Assembly (NCBI GenBank): GCA_013289835.1
Contig: JABCZG010000013.1
Coordinates: forward strand, 62,001 to 126,000
Reading direction: 5' to 3'
DNA: 64,000 bases
Source of the DNA: Acidobacteriota bacterium
GTDB lineage: Bacteria > Acidobacteriota > Terriglobia > Acidiferrales > UBA7541
In this document: piece by piece, positions 9,223 through 17,565 of the stretch
Layout: each line of letters begins with the position of its first letter
Position numbering within the stretch: the stretch's first letter is position 1
Notes under the pieces: generated by a model
Seen by the model: the letters and a program-made list of their open reading frames with translations, nothing else
What the model was told of the DNA's origin: nothing
Database searches by the model: none
Translations under genes and position numbers: made by a program

Positions 9223-10341
9223 ATGACTGAAACCTACGACGGCCCTTTTTCTCTTCTCCAGATGTTCTGGGGCAGTATCATTGCCCGGCCTCTGCGTAGC
9301 GCCCTCAGCGTTGTGGCCATCGCCATTCAAGTCATTCTCGTCCTCATGATTGCTGGTCTGACTTCCGGAGTAATTTCCGAGTGGGGCAAGCGTGTCGAGG
9401 GAGTTGGCGCCGACATCCTTGTTCAGCCGCCGAACTCCTCTATTTTCTTTGCGTTCTCCAGCGCCGTGATGCAGGAATCGCTTGGCGGGCAGCTCGAAGC
9501 ACTCAGCGGCGTCGACGAAGTCGCGCCGACCGTTATCCTCACGGAGCCAAAGAACTTAGTGATCGTTTATGGGATTGACTTCAAAAAATTTAATGCCTTG
9601 AGCAAAGGTTTTCTCTTCCGTGCCGGGCGTCCCTTCGAAGCTCCGGACGAAGTGATCGCTGACGATATCATCGCGCAAACCCAGCACTTGAAAGTGGGAA
9701 GCCAGATCACTCTTTTGAATCATCCATTTACGGTCTGCGGCATCGTCGCTCACGGCAAGGGCGCTCGCTATTTTATTCCCATCCAGACCGCCCAGGACAT
9801 TGCTGGCGCGGAGAAGCGCGTCTCCATGTTCTACGTGAGGAGCAAGGGAAATACGGAGGCGACGCGCGCGCAGATTCTGGCGCTGATGCCCGACAACAGC
9901 GTCCGCTCCATGTCCGAATATGTGACCCTCATGAACTCCTCGAACTTGCCGCAATTGCGCCCGTTCACGCGCACCATGGTTTCGCTCGGCATCGTCGTAA
10001 GCTTTCTCGTGGTTCTCCTGAACATGCACACTATGGTCATGGAGCGCACTCGCGAGGTCGGCATCCTCAAGGCTCTTGGTTTTTCCCGCTTCGACGTCGT
10101 CCGCATGCTTTTGGGCGAAACGTTTATTCTCACTTTGATGGGAACCGGTTCAGGAATCGCCCTTACGTTCCTTACTCAGACGATCCTGAAGCAAACAAAT
10201 CCCGGTCTGACGATCCTTATTTCCGTTGGTTGGATCTTCGCGTCCGTTCTCCTGGCATTTGTCGGCGCTTCCGCTGGTGCCCTCTATCCGGCCTTGCGCG
10301 CCGCCAGTTACGATCCCGTCGTCGCCCTCGCCTACGAATAG
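9223..10341 (+). CDS. FtsX/MacB-type ABC transporter permease (orphan)
   Basis: A 372-residue permease of the lipoprotein-exporter type: an N-terminal helix (residues 23-48, RSALSVVAIAIQVILVLMIAGL), a MacB-like periplasmic domain (about 50-245), then three helices with the FtsX domain (SFLVVLLNMHTMVMERTREVGILKALG, residues about 262-290, typical for this family). Unlike the ADOP permeases elsewhere in the window it has only one FtsX module. It would need an ATPase partner such as a LolD/MacB subunit, but none is adjacent, so the partner must be encoded elsewhere. Substrate unknown. The following gene encodes an exported protein and may be cotranscribed. Confidence 0.85.
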   Translation: MTETYDGPFSLLQMFWGSIIARPLRSALSVVAIAIQVILVLMIAGLTSGVISEWGKRVEGVGADILVQPPNSSIFFAFSSAVMQESLGGQLEALSGVDEVAPTVILTEPKNLVIVYGIDFKKFNALSKGFLFRAGRPFEAPDEVIADDIIAQTQHLKVGSQITLLNHPFTVCGIVAHGKGARYFIPIQTAQDIAGAEKRVSMFYVRSKGNTEATRAQILALMPDNSVRSMSEYVTLMNSSNLPQLRPFTRTMVSLGIVVSFLVVLLNMHTMVMERTREVGILKALGFSRFDVVRMLLGETFILTLMGTGSGIALTFLTQTILKQTNPGLTILISVGWIFASVLLAFVGASAGALYPALRAASYDPVVALAYE

Positions 10342-10471
10342 CACGCGCACCCGCGCTTGGCATTGCTCTCTGCCCAAGAACTTGATAGCTTCTTGTCCAT
10401 CTCGAACGGGTCCCGGCGAGATTCTTCTACGTCTTGGCTGTCATTTGAAAGCTGCGCACAGGAGCAATGGA

Positions 10472-11128
10472 ATGAAGCGGATGCAATGGATTTGGCTTGC
10501 GATGGCCGCCTGCCTATGTTTGGCAGCGCCGGCGCGCTCCCAGATGCGCATGGATTTTTTCAAGAAACCCAACATCACGGACATCTTCAAGCCCGTCGTT
10601 GGCGCCGGCAGCGTATACGAGACGCAGAAGACCGATCCGGCGAACGCCTCCAAACAGCCCATGGAAATGACCGTCGTCGGCAAAGAAGCCGTTGACGGCA
10701 AGGATGCCTACTGGCTGGAATTCGGCCGCCTGGACGATCGGTCGGGCGCTATGTTGTACGCCAAAATGCTTGTCACCAGGGACGATTTTCAGTTCCACAG
10801 AATGGTCGTCCAGCGCCCCGGACAACCCGCCATGGAAATGCCCATGCGCCCGAATGATGCGCAGAAGCGCCAGCAAGAGGAATTGGACAAATGGCACTCG
10901 GTCGGCACGGAAAGTATAACGGTCCCAGCCGGCACATTTTCCTGCCAGCACTGGAAAAAGGACCAGGGCGTCGGAGACGTTTGGGTCAGTGACAAGGTGT
11001 CTCCCTTCGGCATGGTCAAGTACGTCAGCTCGGGCGAAACCATGACCCTTACCAAGGTCATCAGCGAAGCCAAGGACCGCATCACCGGCCCCGTGCAGCA
11101 ATTTGATCCACAGGCGCTTCGTCACTAG
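10472..11128 (+). CDS. Secreted protein of unknown function (DUF4412-like)
   Basis: A 218-residue exported protein with a signal peptide (residues 1-23, hydrophobic WLAMAACLCLAAPARS) and no further membrane segment. The mature part reads as beta strands: a VGAGSVYE block, then GKDAYWLEF, MLYAKMLV and TVPAGTFSCQHW. The last is typical of exported proteins whose cysteine lies in a strand after VPAGTF. The overall pattern resembles DUF4412 or outer-membrane lipoprotein-sorting-like proteins, but I cannot assign a function. ATG at 10472 has GGAG at 10461. A strong intrinsic terminator lies about 150 bp downstream. Confidence 0.7.
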   Translation: MKRMQWIWLAMAACLCLAAPARSQMRMDFFKKPNITDIFKPVVGAGSVYETQKTDPANASKQPMEMTVVGKEAVDGKDAYWLEFGRLDDRSGAMLYAKMLVTRDDFQFHRMVVQRPGQPAMEMPMRPNDAQKRQQEELDKWHSVGTESITVPAGTFSCQHWKKDQGVGDVWVSDKVSPFGMVKYVSSGETMTLTKVISEAKDRITGPVQQFDPQALRH

Positions 11129-11280
11129 ATGATGGAAAGGATGCAGCAGCAACAGCAGGCCCCGAAGCCCTGATCCTGGGATTCATCACCTTGGAAATCA
11201 GCTTTCGGTTGCGGCAAAGCCTCGAATCGCACTAGAGATTCGGATGGCAGCAAAGTTTTGAATGGCAGCAAGGTATTGAA

Positions 11281-11321
11281 TTCCGGGCGGAGCAGCACAC
11301 GGCTCCGCCCGGAACGTTTTT
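11281..11321 (+). terminator. Rho-independent terminator
   Basis: A perfect 13-bp stem (11281-11293 with 11302-11314, TTCCGGGCGGAGC and its complement) closes an 8-base loop and is followed by CGTTTTT. It lies between the secreted-protein gene ending at 11128 and the flavin-reductase gene starting at 11357, and would end the upstream transcript. Confidence 0.85.
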
Positions 11322-11356
11322 GCAGATTCGAATGAATCGTCAGCGGAGAGACTGAC

Positions 11357-12175
11357 ATGGCCCCCTCCTCGGACAAGCATTACGTGGCGCGCATCCTGGA
11401 GCGCCGCGACCTTTCGCCGGACTTGTGGCTCCTGCGCGTCGATCCCGGCGGACCGTTCAAATATCTCGCCGGGCAGTACGCTACGCTGGGCCTCGAAGTC
11501 GACGGCGTTCGAATCGAACGCGCCTACTCCATCGTCTCCTCGCCATACGAGGAAACGCTCGAATTTTTCATTGAGCTCGTCCCGCAGGGTGGCCTCACGC
11601 CGCATCTTTACAAACTAAAAGCAGGCGACACGCTCTCCTGCCGCAAAATCGCCAAAGGCCGATTCACTCTCGACTTGCGCAGTGGCCGTTCGAATCATCT
11701 GCTGGTCTCCACCGTCACCGGCATCGCCCCGTTCGTCAGCTACGTTCGAACGCTCTATCGCGATTGGAAAAACGGCGGCACGCCGATGCCCGGAAATCAC
11801 AAACTCTTTTGCCTCCAGGGTGGAAGCAGGTCGTGGGAATTTGGTTATCGCGACGAGTTGGACCGTTACGCCGCGGAGACGCCGTGGTTCAAATTTGCCG
11901 CCACCGTGAGCCGTCCCTGGGAGGATCCCGCGTGGGCCGGTGAGACGGGACGCGTCGATGATCTCTTACGCAAGTACGCGGACGCCTGGGGCTTGCAGCC
12001 AGACTCGACGACAGTTTACCTCTGCGGCCACCCCAACATGGTGGAAAACGGCCGCGGCATCCTGGAACGCGCCCGCTGGAAAAAAGACGCCATCTTCGAA
12101 GAAGTTTATTTTCCGCAAACAAAAGGCGGATCGGCCGGTGCATCTGATCCCGCGCCTGATCAGCCGTTCGAATAA
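11357..12175 (+). CDS. Ferredoxin-NADP reductase family oxidoreductase
   Basis: A 272-residue soluble flavoprotein of the ferredoxin-NADP+ reductase fold. Residues 8-100 form the FAD barrel with the flavin motif RAYSIVSSP (55-63). Residues 105-250 form the NAD(P) domain with TGIAPFVSY (121-129) and the C-terminal YLCGHPNMV (221-229), followed by FEEVYF. A 20-residue Gly/Pro/Asp tail follows the usual aromatic end, so NADPH/FAD stacking may differ from the plant-type enzymes. It probably passes electrons between NADPH and ferredoxin or flavodoxin. No ferredoxin gene is adjacent. An ATG with GGAGAG upstream starts the gene. Confidence 0.88.
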   Translation: MAPSSDKHYVARILERRDLSPDLWLLRVDPGGPFKYLAGQYATLGLEVDGVRIERAYSIVSSPYEETLEFFIELVPQGGLTPHLYKLKAGDTLSCRKIAKGRFTLDLRSGRSNHLLVSTVTGIAPFVSYVRTLYRDWKNGGTPMPGNHKLFCLQGGSRSWEFGYRDELDRYAAETPWFKFAATVSRPWEDPAWAGETGRVDDLLRKYADAWGLQPDSTTVYLCGHPNMVENGRGILERARWKKDAIFEEVYFPQTKGGSAGASDPAPDQPFE

Positions 12176-12288
12176 ATAATTGTCGGTCTCTATACCCGGA
12201 AAAATCTTCCAGGGCCCGCTTTTGCTTGCAAGGAGCATCGAGGAGAAGCGTGGTGCTTCTTTGCTGATCGTCAATCCCGCTTAACGCA

Positions 12289-12726
12289 TCATGCCGCGGG
12301 GGCGTTGGCCTCGAGCTGGCGCGTTACGTCGTCAATCGTGGAGAGCGGGCAGAGCACGTGGACCTTCTCGCCCGGCGCGTCCACATCAATCTGCAATTTC
12401 CCGTCGTGCGTGCGGACGCGCACGTGTTGCGTTGCGTCCGTCACCTCGACGAACTCGGCGTCCGGATACTTTTTCATTTCGCGTACGATCGCGCGCGCCA
12501 CCGGCAGAAACTCCCGCGCGTGTTCCGCGCCATGCATCATGTTTCGCTTCGGAGTCAAATGCATGGCCATGGGCACCGCCGCGGCCGGCACCCAGAAGTG
12601 CACATGCGAGCCGCCATCGCGATATTCGTCCACGTCCACGCGGACCACGCCCTCATGAAACGTGTATGCGCCTGCCAGTACGAGCGTCCCGCCAATTCCC
12701 AGCGCTGCTTTCGCGAGTAGTAGCAT
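12289..12726 (-). CDS. Membrane-anchored or exported protein, paralogue of the next gene
   Basis: A 145-residue protein with an N-terminal hydrophobic segment (residues 2-21, LLLAKAALGIGGTLVLAGAY), which could be a signal peptide or an anchor. The remaining domain has a pattern of VRVDVDEY, VHFWVPAAAV, a helical LPVARAIVREM block, EFVEVTDATQHVRVRT and LQIDVDAP. The same pattern occurs twice in the neighbouring protein (12797-13450), so the two genes share a repeated domain. Function is not recognised. The pair looks like an operon (70 bp spacing), with this gene second. Confidence 0.65.
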   Translation of the reverse strand: MLLLAKAALGIGGTLVLAGAYTFHEGVVRVDVDEYRDGGSHVHFWVPAAAVPMAMHLTPKRNMMHGAEHAREFLPVARAIVREMKKYPDAEFVEVTDATQHVRVRTHDGKLQIDVDAPGEKVHVLCPLSTIDDVTRQLEANAPAA

Positions 12727-12796
12727 TTTTCAACTCCTCGGAACTTTTTGAAGGCCAAATTCCTGCAAATCTTTCTGCTAGGAACCCAACTACTCC

Positions 12797-13450
12797 TCAG
12801 TCGGTCACGTTTTTCGAGTCCATCCAGACGCGCACGGTGTTCTCGCTGTCTTTGACGGACACGAGTTCCATATCGCCCTGCCCGGAGAGGACGTGAAGCG
12901 CCGCGACCAGGTCCAATTCATCTTTGCCCGCGGAGAACAGCGCGTCCACCACCTTCATAGGCACCTTGATCTCCACCTGTGAGCCTTTGGACTTGCTTTC
13001 GCTCTTATCCAGCACATGGATGATCAAATAGTTGTTTTGCTTGGCCACGCGCACGTCGTTATCGCGGCCCTGCACGGTCACGTATTCCCCGTCCTTGGCG
13101 TTGTGCACGGCCGCCACCAGCGCCTTTAGATCCACGTCGTTCACGTGCGCACAGTCAATCTTGACCTTCCCGTCGTGCATGCGGTCGCGATTCACGGTCG
13201 GCAGCACTGCTTCCGCCAGTTCCAGAGGAACGTTCACGCGCACGGTTTCGCCCTTGGCGTCCGTGCTGATCACGCGCACGTGCAGCCAGCGGTCCTTCGA
13301 TCTAGAAGTTGTTGTCTTTTCAGTGCTTGTTGGACTTGAGCTCGCCGGAGCGGCGGCCGTTTGCGCCAAAGCCCCTAGCGGCAGGAAGAGAAGTGCAGCA
13401 GCAGTCGTAATAGCAGTCTTTGCAAAGAAACTCTGTGTAAGCCTGGACAT
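12797..13450 (-). CDS. Secreted protein with two copies of an uncharacterised domain
   Basis: A 217-residue exported protein. A signal peptide (about residues 1-30, ending LGALAQ) and a Ser/Thr/Ala-rich linker precede two similar halves. The first reads LHVRVISTDAKGETVRVNVP..LAEAVLP, then ALVAAVH, GEYVTVQGRDNDVRV. The second reads LIIHVLDK, VEIKVPMKVVDALF, LVAALHVLSGQGDMELVSVKD, TVRVWMD. The next gene downstream has a third copy. I do not recognise the domain; the strand-helix-strand order could be a small alpha/beta fold. ATG at 13450 has GGAGG upstream, so the 12 residues before it in the frame are not counted. Confidence 0.7.
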   Translation of the reverse strand: MSRLTQSFFAKTAITTAAALLFLPLGALAQTAAAPASSSPTSTEKTTTSRSKDRWLHVRVISTDAKGETVRVNVPLELAEAVLPTVNRDRMHDGKVKIDCAHVNDVDLKALVAAVHNAKDGEYVTVQGRDNDVRVAKQNNYLIIHVLDKSESKSKGSQVEIKVPMKVVDALFSAGKDELDLVAALHVLSGQGDMELVSVKDSENTVRVWMDSKNVTD

Positions 13451-13699
13451 AACCCCTGCCTCCTGGCCCGCCAGAGTCTCGTACATGAGCCCCAGCCGGG
13501 TGCTTGAGGATAGGTACGAACCTGCTTCACGTAATGTTTCCTAAAATAATGCTCTCCTAGGGCCACCACCTATTCCACAGCAAATCCTCATGCTTCCTCA
13601 TCATTTCCACAGTTGCCTGCCGCCATCCTCTTGTGCCGCTCAGGGCAAACGCGCATATTGGCGCCACCTGGCCCACGCTCGACGCACGGAGGTACTCAC

Positions 13700-13936
13700 A
13701 TGCTGTTCGCCATTGTCTCCCGCGGGAGGAAGTCCGGAATCCGTTTGCTCCCACATCGTTATCAGGACAACCGCTACCACGTCAGCTTGGGAAAAGAAGG
13801 CCCTTATATCCCCATTTCCGATGACCGCGATATCCCCTCCTACCTTGCGAACGGTTACTCGCTTAGCATGAGCAACCTAGCCGAGAGTCATCACCCCAGC
13901 TTGATAAGCCCTGCCTCCATCCGCGGCTGGAAGTAA
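13700..13936 (+). CDS. Small conserved-looking hypothetical protein
   Basis: A 78-residue soluble protein, basic at the N-terminus, with no signal peptide, helix or cysteine motif. Its centre reads RYHVSLGKEGPYIPISDD and then IPSYLANGYSLSMSN, which looks like a real folded sequence and not a chance frame. The ATG at 13700 sits six bases after a perfect GGAGGT, which fixes the start and argues that it is translated. I do not recognise a family. Confidence 0.55.
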   Translation: MLFAIVSRGRKSGIRLLPHRYQDNRYHVSLGKEGPYIPISDDRDIPSYLANGYSLSMSNLAESHHPSLISPASIRGWK

Positions 13937-13963
13937 GCCAGTCTTCACCTCGAAACGCCCTTC

Positions 13964-14479
13964 TTACTGCAGGCGTACCACTCTCCTGGTCCTGCCTGTC
14001 CTGATCAACGCCGAAGGGAGCAACGCCGAAGGGATCCTGCCGATCCATGCACTCAGACCTCGAAGCGGCGAAAACAATTCAGCCATTCTCCGGCGCACTC
14101 CCGCCAGCGCTTCTGCATCATGAACGCCCCAGAAATCTACCAGTTCCCCGGTCTTGTGGTTGTATGCGAATTTTTGTCCGCAATCCAGGCAAGTGATGTA
14201 GCTTCCTCCGCCGCGGACGGATCGCCATCCGGGTAGGTTTGATGGAATTGGCTCGCGAAGTGTGATCGGAGGGCCCTTGTGCCGGTGGAGACAGACAAAT
14301 ACAAGACGAAGCAGCGTCCGTAGAAAGAGCGGAACCCCGAGGACCATATTCCACAACGGCTCCGCGGGGGCACGCGCTCGTTCCGCCTTGAATTGATTTC
14401 TCGCCGCCGGCCGGTACAGAACGATAGACCCCTCGACCCGATAAGCCCGCGCCACTTTTTGCTGCCGTTGTGGGTGCAT
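13964..14479 (-). CDS. Hypothetical protein with a Cys/His metal-binding pattern
   Basis: A 171-residue protein whose centre (about residues 60-115) has CLHRH, then some 30 residues later YITCLDCGQKFAYNHKTGELVDFW. The CLHRH and CxxC elements could bind one zinc ion. The hydrophobic stretch before them (MVLGVPLFLRTLLRLVFV) may be a membrane anchor. The ATG at 14479 has GAGGTG upstream; an internal ATG at 14347 would give a 127-residue protein that begins with the hydrophobic stretch. Function unknown. It belongs to a run of small zinc-ribbon-like genes with the next two entries. Confidence 0.55.
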   Translation of the reverse strand: MHPQRQQKVARAYRVEGSIVLYRPAARNQFKAERARAPAEPLWNMVLGVPLFLRTLLRLVFVCLHRHKGPPITLREPIPSNLPGWRSVRGGGSYITCLDCGQKFAYNHKTGELVDFWGVHDAEALAGVRRRMAELFSPLRGLSAWIGRIPSALLPSALIRTGRTRRVVRLQ

Positions 14480-14774
14480 GTGAGCACCTCAGCAGGAGGC
14501 TAGCCGCTCCGAAGCTGCATGTCTGTCCCGTTCTGGACACCGGCGCAGCAAATGTTCCGCTTATCGTCACGCGGCCGCGCCGCCGCCGGCCCTGCCCTCT
14601 TCTTGTTTCCCTTTTCTAGTTTCTACCTTCTAGTTTCTGCTTTCCTCCCCAAACTCCCGCCGTTCGCTGCCCCTCACCGCCGGCTCAGGATTCACCCGAC
14701 GGGATTTTAGGGGTTTTACCGGATAGACAGGGACAACCCCTGCCGCGAGTCTGTTGCCTGAAAGAAAGTAAGGG

Positions 14775-15101
14775 ATGACATCGATCCAAAATCCCAGGCT
14801 ACCGTCTGACGCGTCTTTCCGGCCTTCCTTGAAGAGCGCTGCAGTGCCGATTTCCTGCCCCGACTGTCAGGGTGAACTGATTCATAGATCAAGAACCAGG
14901 GGGATTGTGGAGTCCCTGCTGGCTTTCCTGCGGTTTCGGCCGTATCGCTGCGAAGAATGCGACTTTCGTTTTTTCCGCTGGTCGGTTCACAAACCTAAGG
15001 CAACCCGGCCGGCAAGGACCACGAATGTCCGAAACCGCCAACGACTCACACCCCGAGAGGCGTCCCATGGTGGCCACGCGCCGCAAGCAGATATGGATTG
15101 A
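14775..15101 (+). CDS. Small zinc-ribbon-like hypothetical protein
   Basis: A 108-residue protein with two CxxC knuckles: CPDCQGEL at about 28-35 and CEECDFRFF at about 59-67, separated by a hydrophobic segment (GIVESLLAFLRF). This is a treble-clef or zinc-ribbon pattern. The C-terminal 35 residues are basic and low in structure. It overlaps the start of the next gene by 77 bp. No function can be assigned. Confidence 0.55.
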   Translation: MTSIQNPRLPSDASFRPSLKSAAVPISCPDCQGELIHRSRTRGIVESLLAFLRFRPYRCEECDFRFFRWSVHKPKATRPARTTNVRNRQRLTPREASHGGHAPQADMD

Positions 15102-15279
15102 AGGCTCGCGTATTCAAGGTAGTGGCTGCTCCGAATGTGCATGGATATTCAATCCGTCGGGGCCACCCACCGGCGACTCCCTCGACGAGATGAAGGAAAT
15201 CTACGAGCGGCACCGCGACAAAGAATTTGCCGCCCATGTCTGCGCCGAACACCCTCGACCCAGGAACGCAAAGGTCTAA
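15025..15279 (+). CDS. Small Cys/His-rich hypothetical protein
   Basis: An 84-residue soluble protein with CSECAWIF, a short Gly/Pro/Ser/Asp-rich turn, then a helix (LDEMKEIYERHRDKEF) and AAHVCAEHPR. The CxxC plus HxC pair suggests a metal site. ATG at 15025 has AAGGA upstream; a second ATG at 15067 (after GAGAGG) would give 70 residues without losing the motif. It overlaps the previous gene in another frame, which suggests translational coupling. Family not recognised. Confidence 0.55.
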   Translation: MSETANDSHPERRPMVATRRKQIWIEGSRIQGSGCSECAWIFNPSGPPTGDSLDEMKEIYERHRDKEFAAHVCAEHPRPRNAKV

Positions 15280-15594
15280 ATAATCCGGCCACGCTGCTTC
15301 GCACATGCTCTATCAGCCGCGTCCCGCACCCCTTGCTTGCAAGCCCGAATTGCGCTCTCCGGACAATTGTGAGGAGGATGTGGCTTCTGACCTCTCCCGC
15401 ATCTCCCTCTTGAACGTTTTTCGTTTGTAGCACAGACATTCCTGTCTGTGCGCTGTTCTCTGAGTAGGAGCAGGATACATTGTTCCTCTCTACGCTTTTG
15501 CGCTCTTGCCTGCCACCACATACCTTGCGGTATAATCCGCCATTGTTCGAACTCCGAAAGGAAGACTTCCATCCACTAAAAACAGGAGCCACCC
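15280..15594. other. Intergenic region with a palindromic element
   Basis: A 315-bp gap with no convincing gene. It holds the hairpin at 15430-15451 and, at its right end, the ribosome-binding site (CAGGAG) of the next gene. Confidence 0.5.
15430..15451. repeat. Short palindromic element with TTCC loop
   Basis: A perfect 9-bp inverted repeat (GCACAGACA with its complement) around the loop TTCC. A second hairpin at 37861-37884 has the same loop (read on the minus strand), a similar CAGGCA/TGCCTG arm and the same size. This suggests a dispersed REP-like element. There is no T-run, so it is not a standard terminator. Confidence 0.5.
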
Positions 15595-15975
15595 ATGCGA
15601 AACGCGCGCAAGCTCTTTCTCGTATACATCCTGATCGCCTTTCCCGCTTCCGCTCAACTGGAGACTTCCGCCGCAACTCCCCCGGCTCGCGACACTAAAG
15701 CCGCGCCTTTGCCTCTCGACTCCCGGTGTATCGCCGGCCAGTGGCATGAGCAAACCGACAATCCCTTCCGCTGGATTTTCGAAGTCCGCGGCGACAATCT
15801 GGAAATCTGGCGAACCGATCGCTTCGTCTCCGGCAAGTTTCGCCGCGAAGGCAGCTCCTGGCAGGGCCAACTCCAGTGGGGCAACGGCGAAACCTGGCGC
15901 AACGTCTCGCTAACCCCAACCTCCGACTGCGACGAGATTCATACCAACCAGAGCTGGTGGTTTAAACGCAAATAG
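15595..15975 (+). CDS. Small secreted hypothetical protein
   Basis: A 126-residue exported protein with a signal peptide (about residues 1-21, FLVYILIAFPASAQ). The mature part has two cysteines (SRCIAGQW and TSDCDEI) that could form a disulfide and is rich in Trp and beta-type sequence (FRWIFEVRGDNLEIW, WQGQLQWGNGETW). This looks like a small lipocalin-like or heme-free barrel, but I do not recognise a family. The ribosome-binding site CAGGAG precedes the ATG. Confidence 0.6.
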   Translation: MRNARKLFLVYILIAFPASAQLETSAATPPARDTKAAPLPLDSRCIAGQWHEQTDNPFRWIFEVRGDNLEIWRTDRFVSGKFRREGSSWQGQLQWGNGETWRNVSLTPTSDCDEIHTNQSWWFKRK

Positions 15976-16086
15976 TTAGCGAAGCTGCGCATCCCGTGAG
16001 GGGGGTGCGCCAGCCGTTTCCCGCTCAAAGGTTGAGGGGGCCTACCTGCGGTTTTGGTTTTTGCAAGTGTCGGCGACTCCGAAGCA

Positions 16087-16302
16087 TTAATCCTTGATGA
16101 TTCGCAAGTCGTCCTGGAACACTCCCAATTCACTGTGGAAGCGATGCTTGGCGTCTTCGACCTCGAGGCGATTCTTGAGGACCAGCTTTGCCTCCTCGGC
16201 GGCGGCGCGCAATTCCGGATGCTGATCGAGGTCGCTGGAAGACAAGACAGCACTCGCCACGCGCTGCAGACAGTTCTCCAGTTCCGTGATCCGTTTCACC
16301 AC
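16087..16302 (-). CDS. Possible small coiled-coil protein
   Basis: A 71-residue, strongly charged, helical sequence (ITELENCLQRVASAV, AAAEEAKLVLKNRLEVEDAKHRF) that reads like a real protein. The start is unclear: the first standard codon is GTG at 16302, but the frame stays open with plausible sequence (IEKIEGEVVLDGYVKA) to a stop at 16383-16381, with only an ATT as a possible earlier start. No signal peptide or domain. Function unknown, and it might be a relic. Confidence 0.4.
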   Translation of the reverse strand: MVKRITELENCLQRVASAVLSSSDLDQHPELRAAAEEAKLVLKNRLEVEDAKHRFHSELGVFQDDLRIIKD

Positions 16303-16765
16303 CTCAGGCGCGGACGTCCGCGCCTTGACGTAGCCATCGAGTACGACTTCCCCTTCGATCTTCTCAATCGCCCCAAGCGCCTAACCCCGATGTCGCCGCC
16401 ACGTCTCCCGTATCGAATGAGCACGGCGAACGTTATAACGCCCCACCCTCCCATCCCATTTTCACCGACCTCCAACCCATGCGCCCCGGCGCAAAGAGGT
16501 AGGCTGCCACCATGACCGGCGATGACCTCCGGTTCAAAGGGTGTAGGGCCGTGGCGGAACTTATCCAGACCGGAGTTGAGGGAGCCCGGCGAGGGACTAA
16601 GTGCTTTGCTTATCGGCGGGCAAGTGGGAGAATGCAGCCGGCTCATGGAGCGCGTCCTGATCCAAGAAGATCCCTGAACAAGCGCTTCCATAGCAAGCCA
16701 CATGCAAGACCTTCCGTTGTCGAAGTAAAAAGAATTCCCAGCCAAATAACCAAAAGGAGAGACGC
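16303..16765. other. Intergenic region, no gene assigned
   Basis: A 463-bp gap between the possible coiled-coil protein and a secreted protein. The open frames in it on both strands have no recognisable domain and look like chance frames. The right end holds AAAAGGAGAG, the ribosome-binding site of the next gene. Confidence 0.4.
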
Positions 16766-17395
16766 ATGCACATGAAAAGAGCTGTCAGCGCGGGGACCTT
16801 GTTTTTGTTTGCTGGTTGCATCACCACGGGCTATGCACAGGAAAAGAAGGAAGAGGGGAGAGCACCGCAGGAACAACAACATCAGCAAGAGAAACCGGCG
16901 CCGCAAGCGCATCCGCAGCCGGCGCAACGACCGGCACAACGCCCGCAGCCGGCATACGGTGGCTCATATCATGCGGGCGTCAGGCCCACCGAAGCCACCC
17001 ACGGAGGCGTGCATCCGAGCGGCGTGCCACAACACGTTGGGCAGGTGCACAGCGGGTTCACCCAATCGCGCGCCAAATCATGGAGTAAGGAGCACCGTAC
17101 GTGGGCGCAACGCGGCGGATACAACGGGTACCGCGTGCCGGATGACCGCTTCCGGCAGTACTTTGGGGCCGAACATTTCTTCCGCATCAGCCGGCTACCG
17201 ATGTTGTTTGTTGGCGGGTATCCGCGCTTCCAGTATGACGGGTATTGGGTGACGTTCGTGGATCCGTGGCCGGAAGGGTGGGCGGCAACGTGGTACGAAA
17301 ACGACGACGTATACATTGATTACACCGACGATGGATATTACCTATATGACCGGGCATACCCGGGCGTGGCGATCGCCGTGACCTTGTCGTTTTAA
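16766..17395 (+). CDS. Secreted Gln/Pro-rich hypothetical protein
   Basis: A 209-residue exported protein. The signal peptide (residues 1-24) contains a weak lipobox (LFAGC), so it could be a lipoprotein; a standard cleavage after YAQ is also possible. Residues 25-65 are low-complexity Gln/Pro/Ala/Glu. The C-terminal half has Trp/Tyr-rich sequence (GYPRFQYDGYWVTFVDPWPEGW, then DDVYIDYTDDGYYLY), a pattern met in many short exported proteins of soil bacteria. ATG at 16766 has AAGGAG upstream. Function unknown. A hairpin follows at 17410. Confidence 0.7.
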   Translation: MHMKRAVSAGTLFLFAGCITTGYAQEKKEEGRAPQEQQHQQEKPAPQAHPQPAQRPAQRPQPAYGGSYHAGVRPTEATHGGVHPSGVPQHVGQVHSGFTQSRAKSWSKEHRTWAQRGGYNGYRVPDDRFRQYFGAEHFFRISRLPMLFVGGYPRFQYDGYWVTFVDPWPEGWAATWYENDDVYIDYTDDGYYLYDRAYPGVAIAVTLSF

Positions 17396-17409
17396 CGAGA
17401 AGGAAAATG

Positions 17410-17445
17410 GGCCAGCCTGGATTCGTTGCGACATCCTGGCTGGCC
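17410..17445 (+). terminator. Possible terminator hairpin
   Basis: GGCCAGCC (17410-17417) pairs with GGCTGGCC (17438-17445), extended inward by GGAT/ATCC after one T-T mismatch. It lies 15 bp after the stop of the secreted-protein gene. There is only a weak T-run downstream, so termination is uncertain. Confidence 0.45.
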
Positions 17446-17565
17446 TATTGCCGCAGTTTTGTTTTTCGCGCACTCCTCGCGGATTCTGCGGGGCAAAGGC
17501 GCGAGTATGAAGGAAAATGTCTTGCGTCAGGACTGCCAAATGACTCTCAACATGAGGCCCAACCG

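Noticed and set aside
16303..16765. Possible tRNA or small gene in the gap
   Set aside because: No cloverleaf with a TTCGA-type loop and no reading frame with domain-like sequence could be found.
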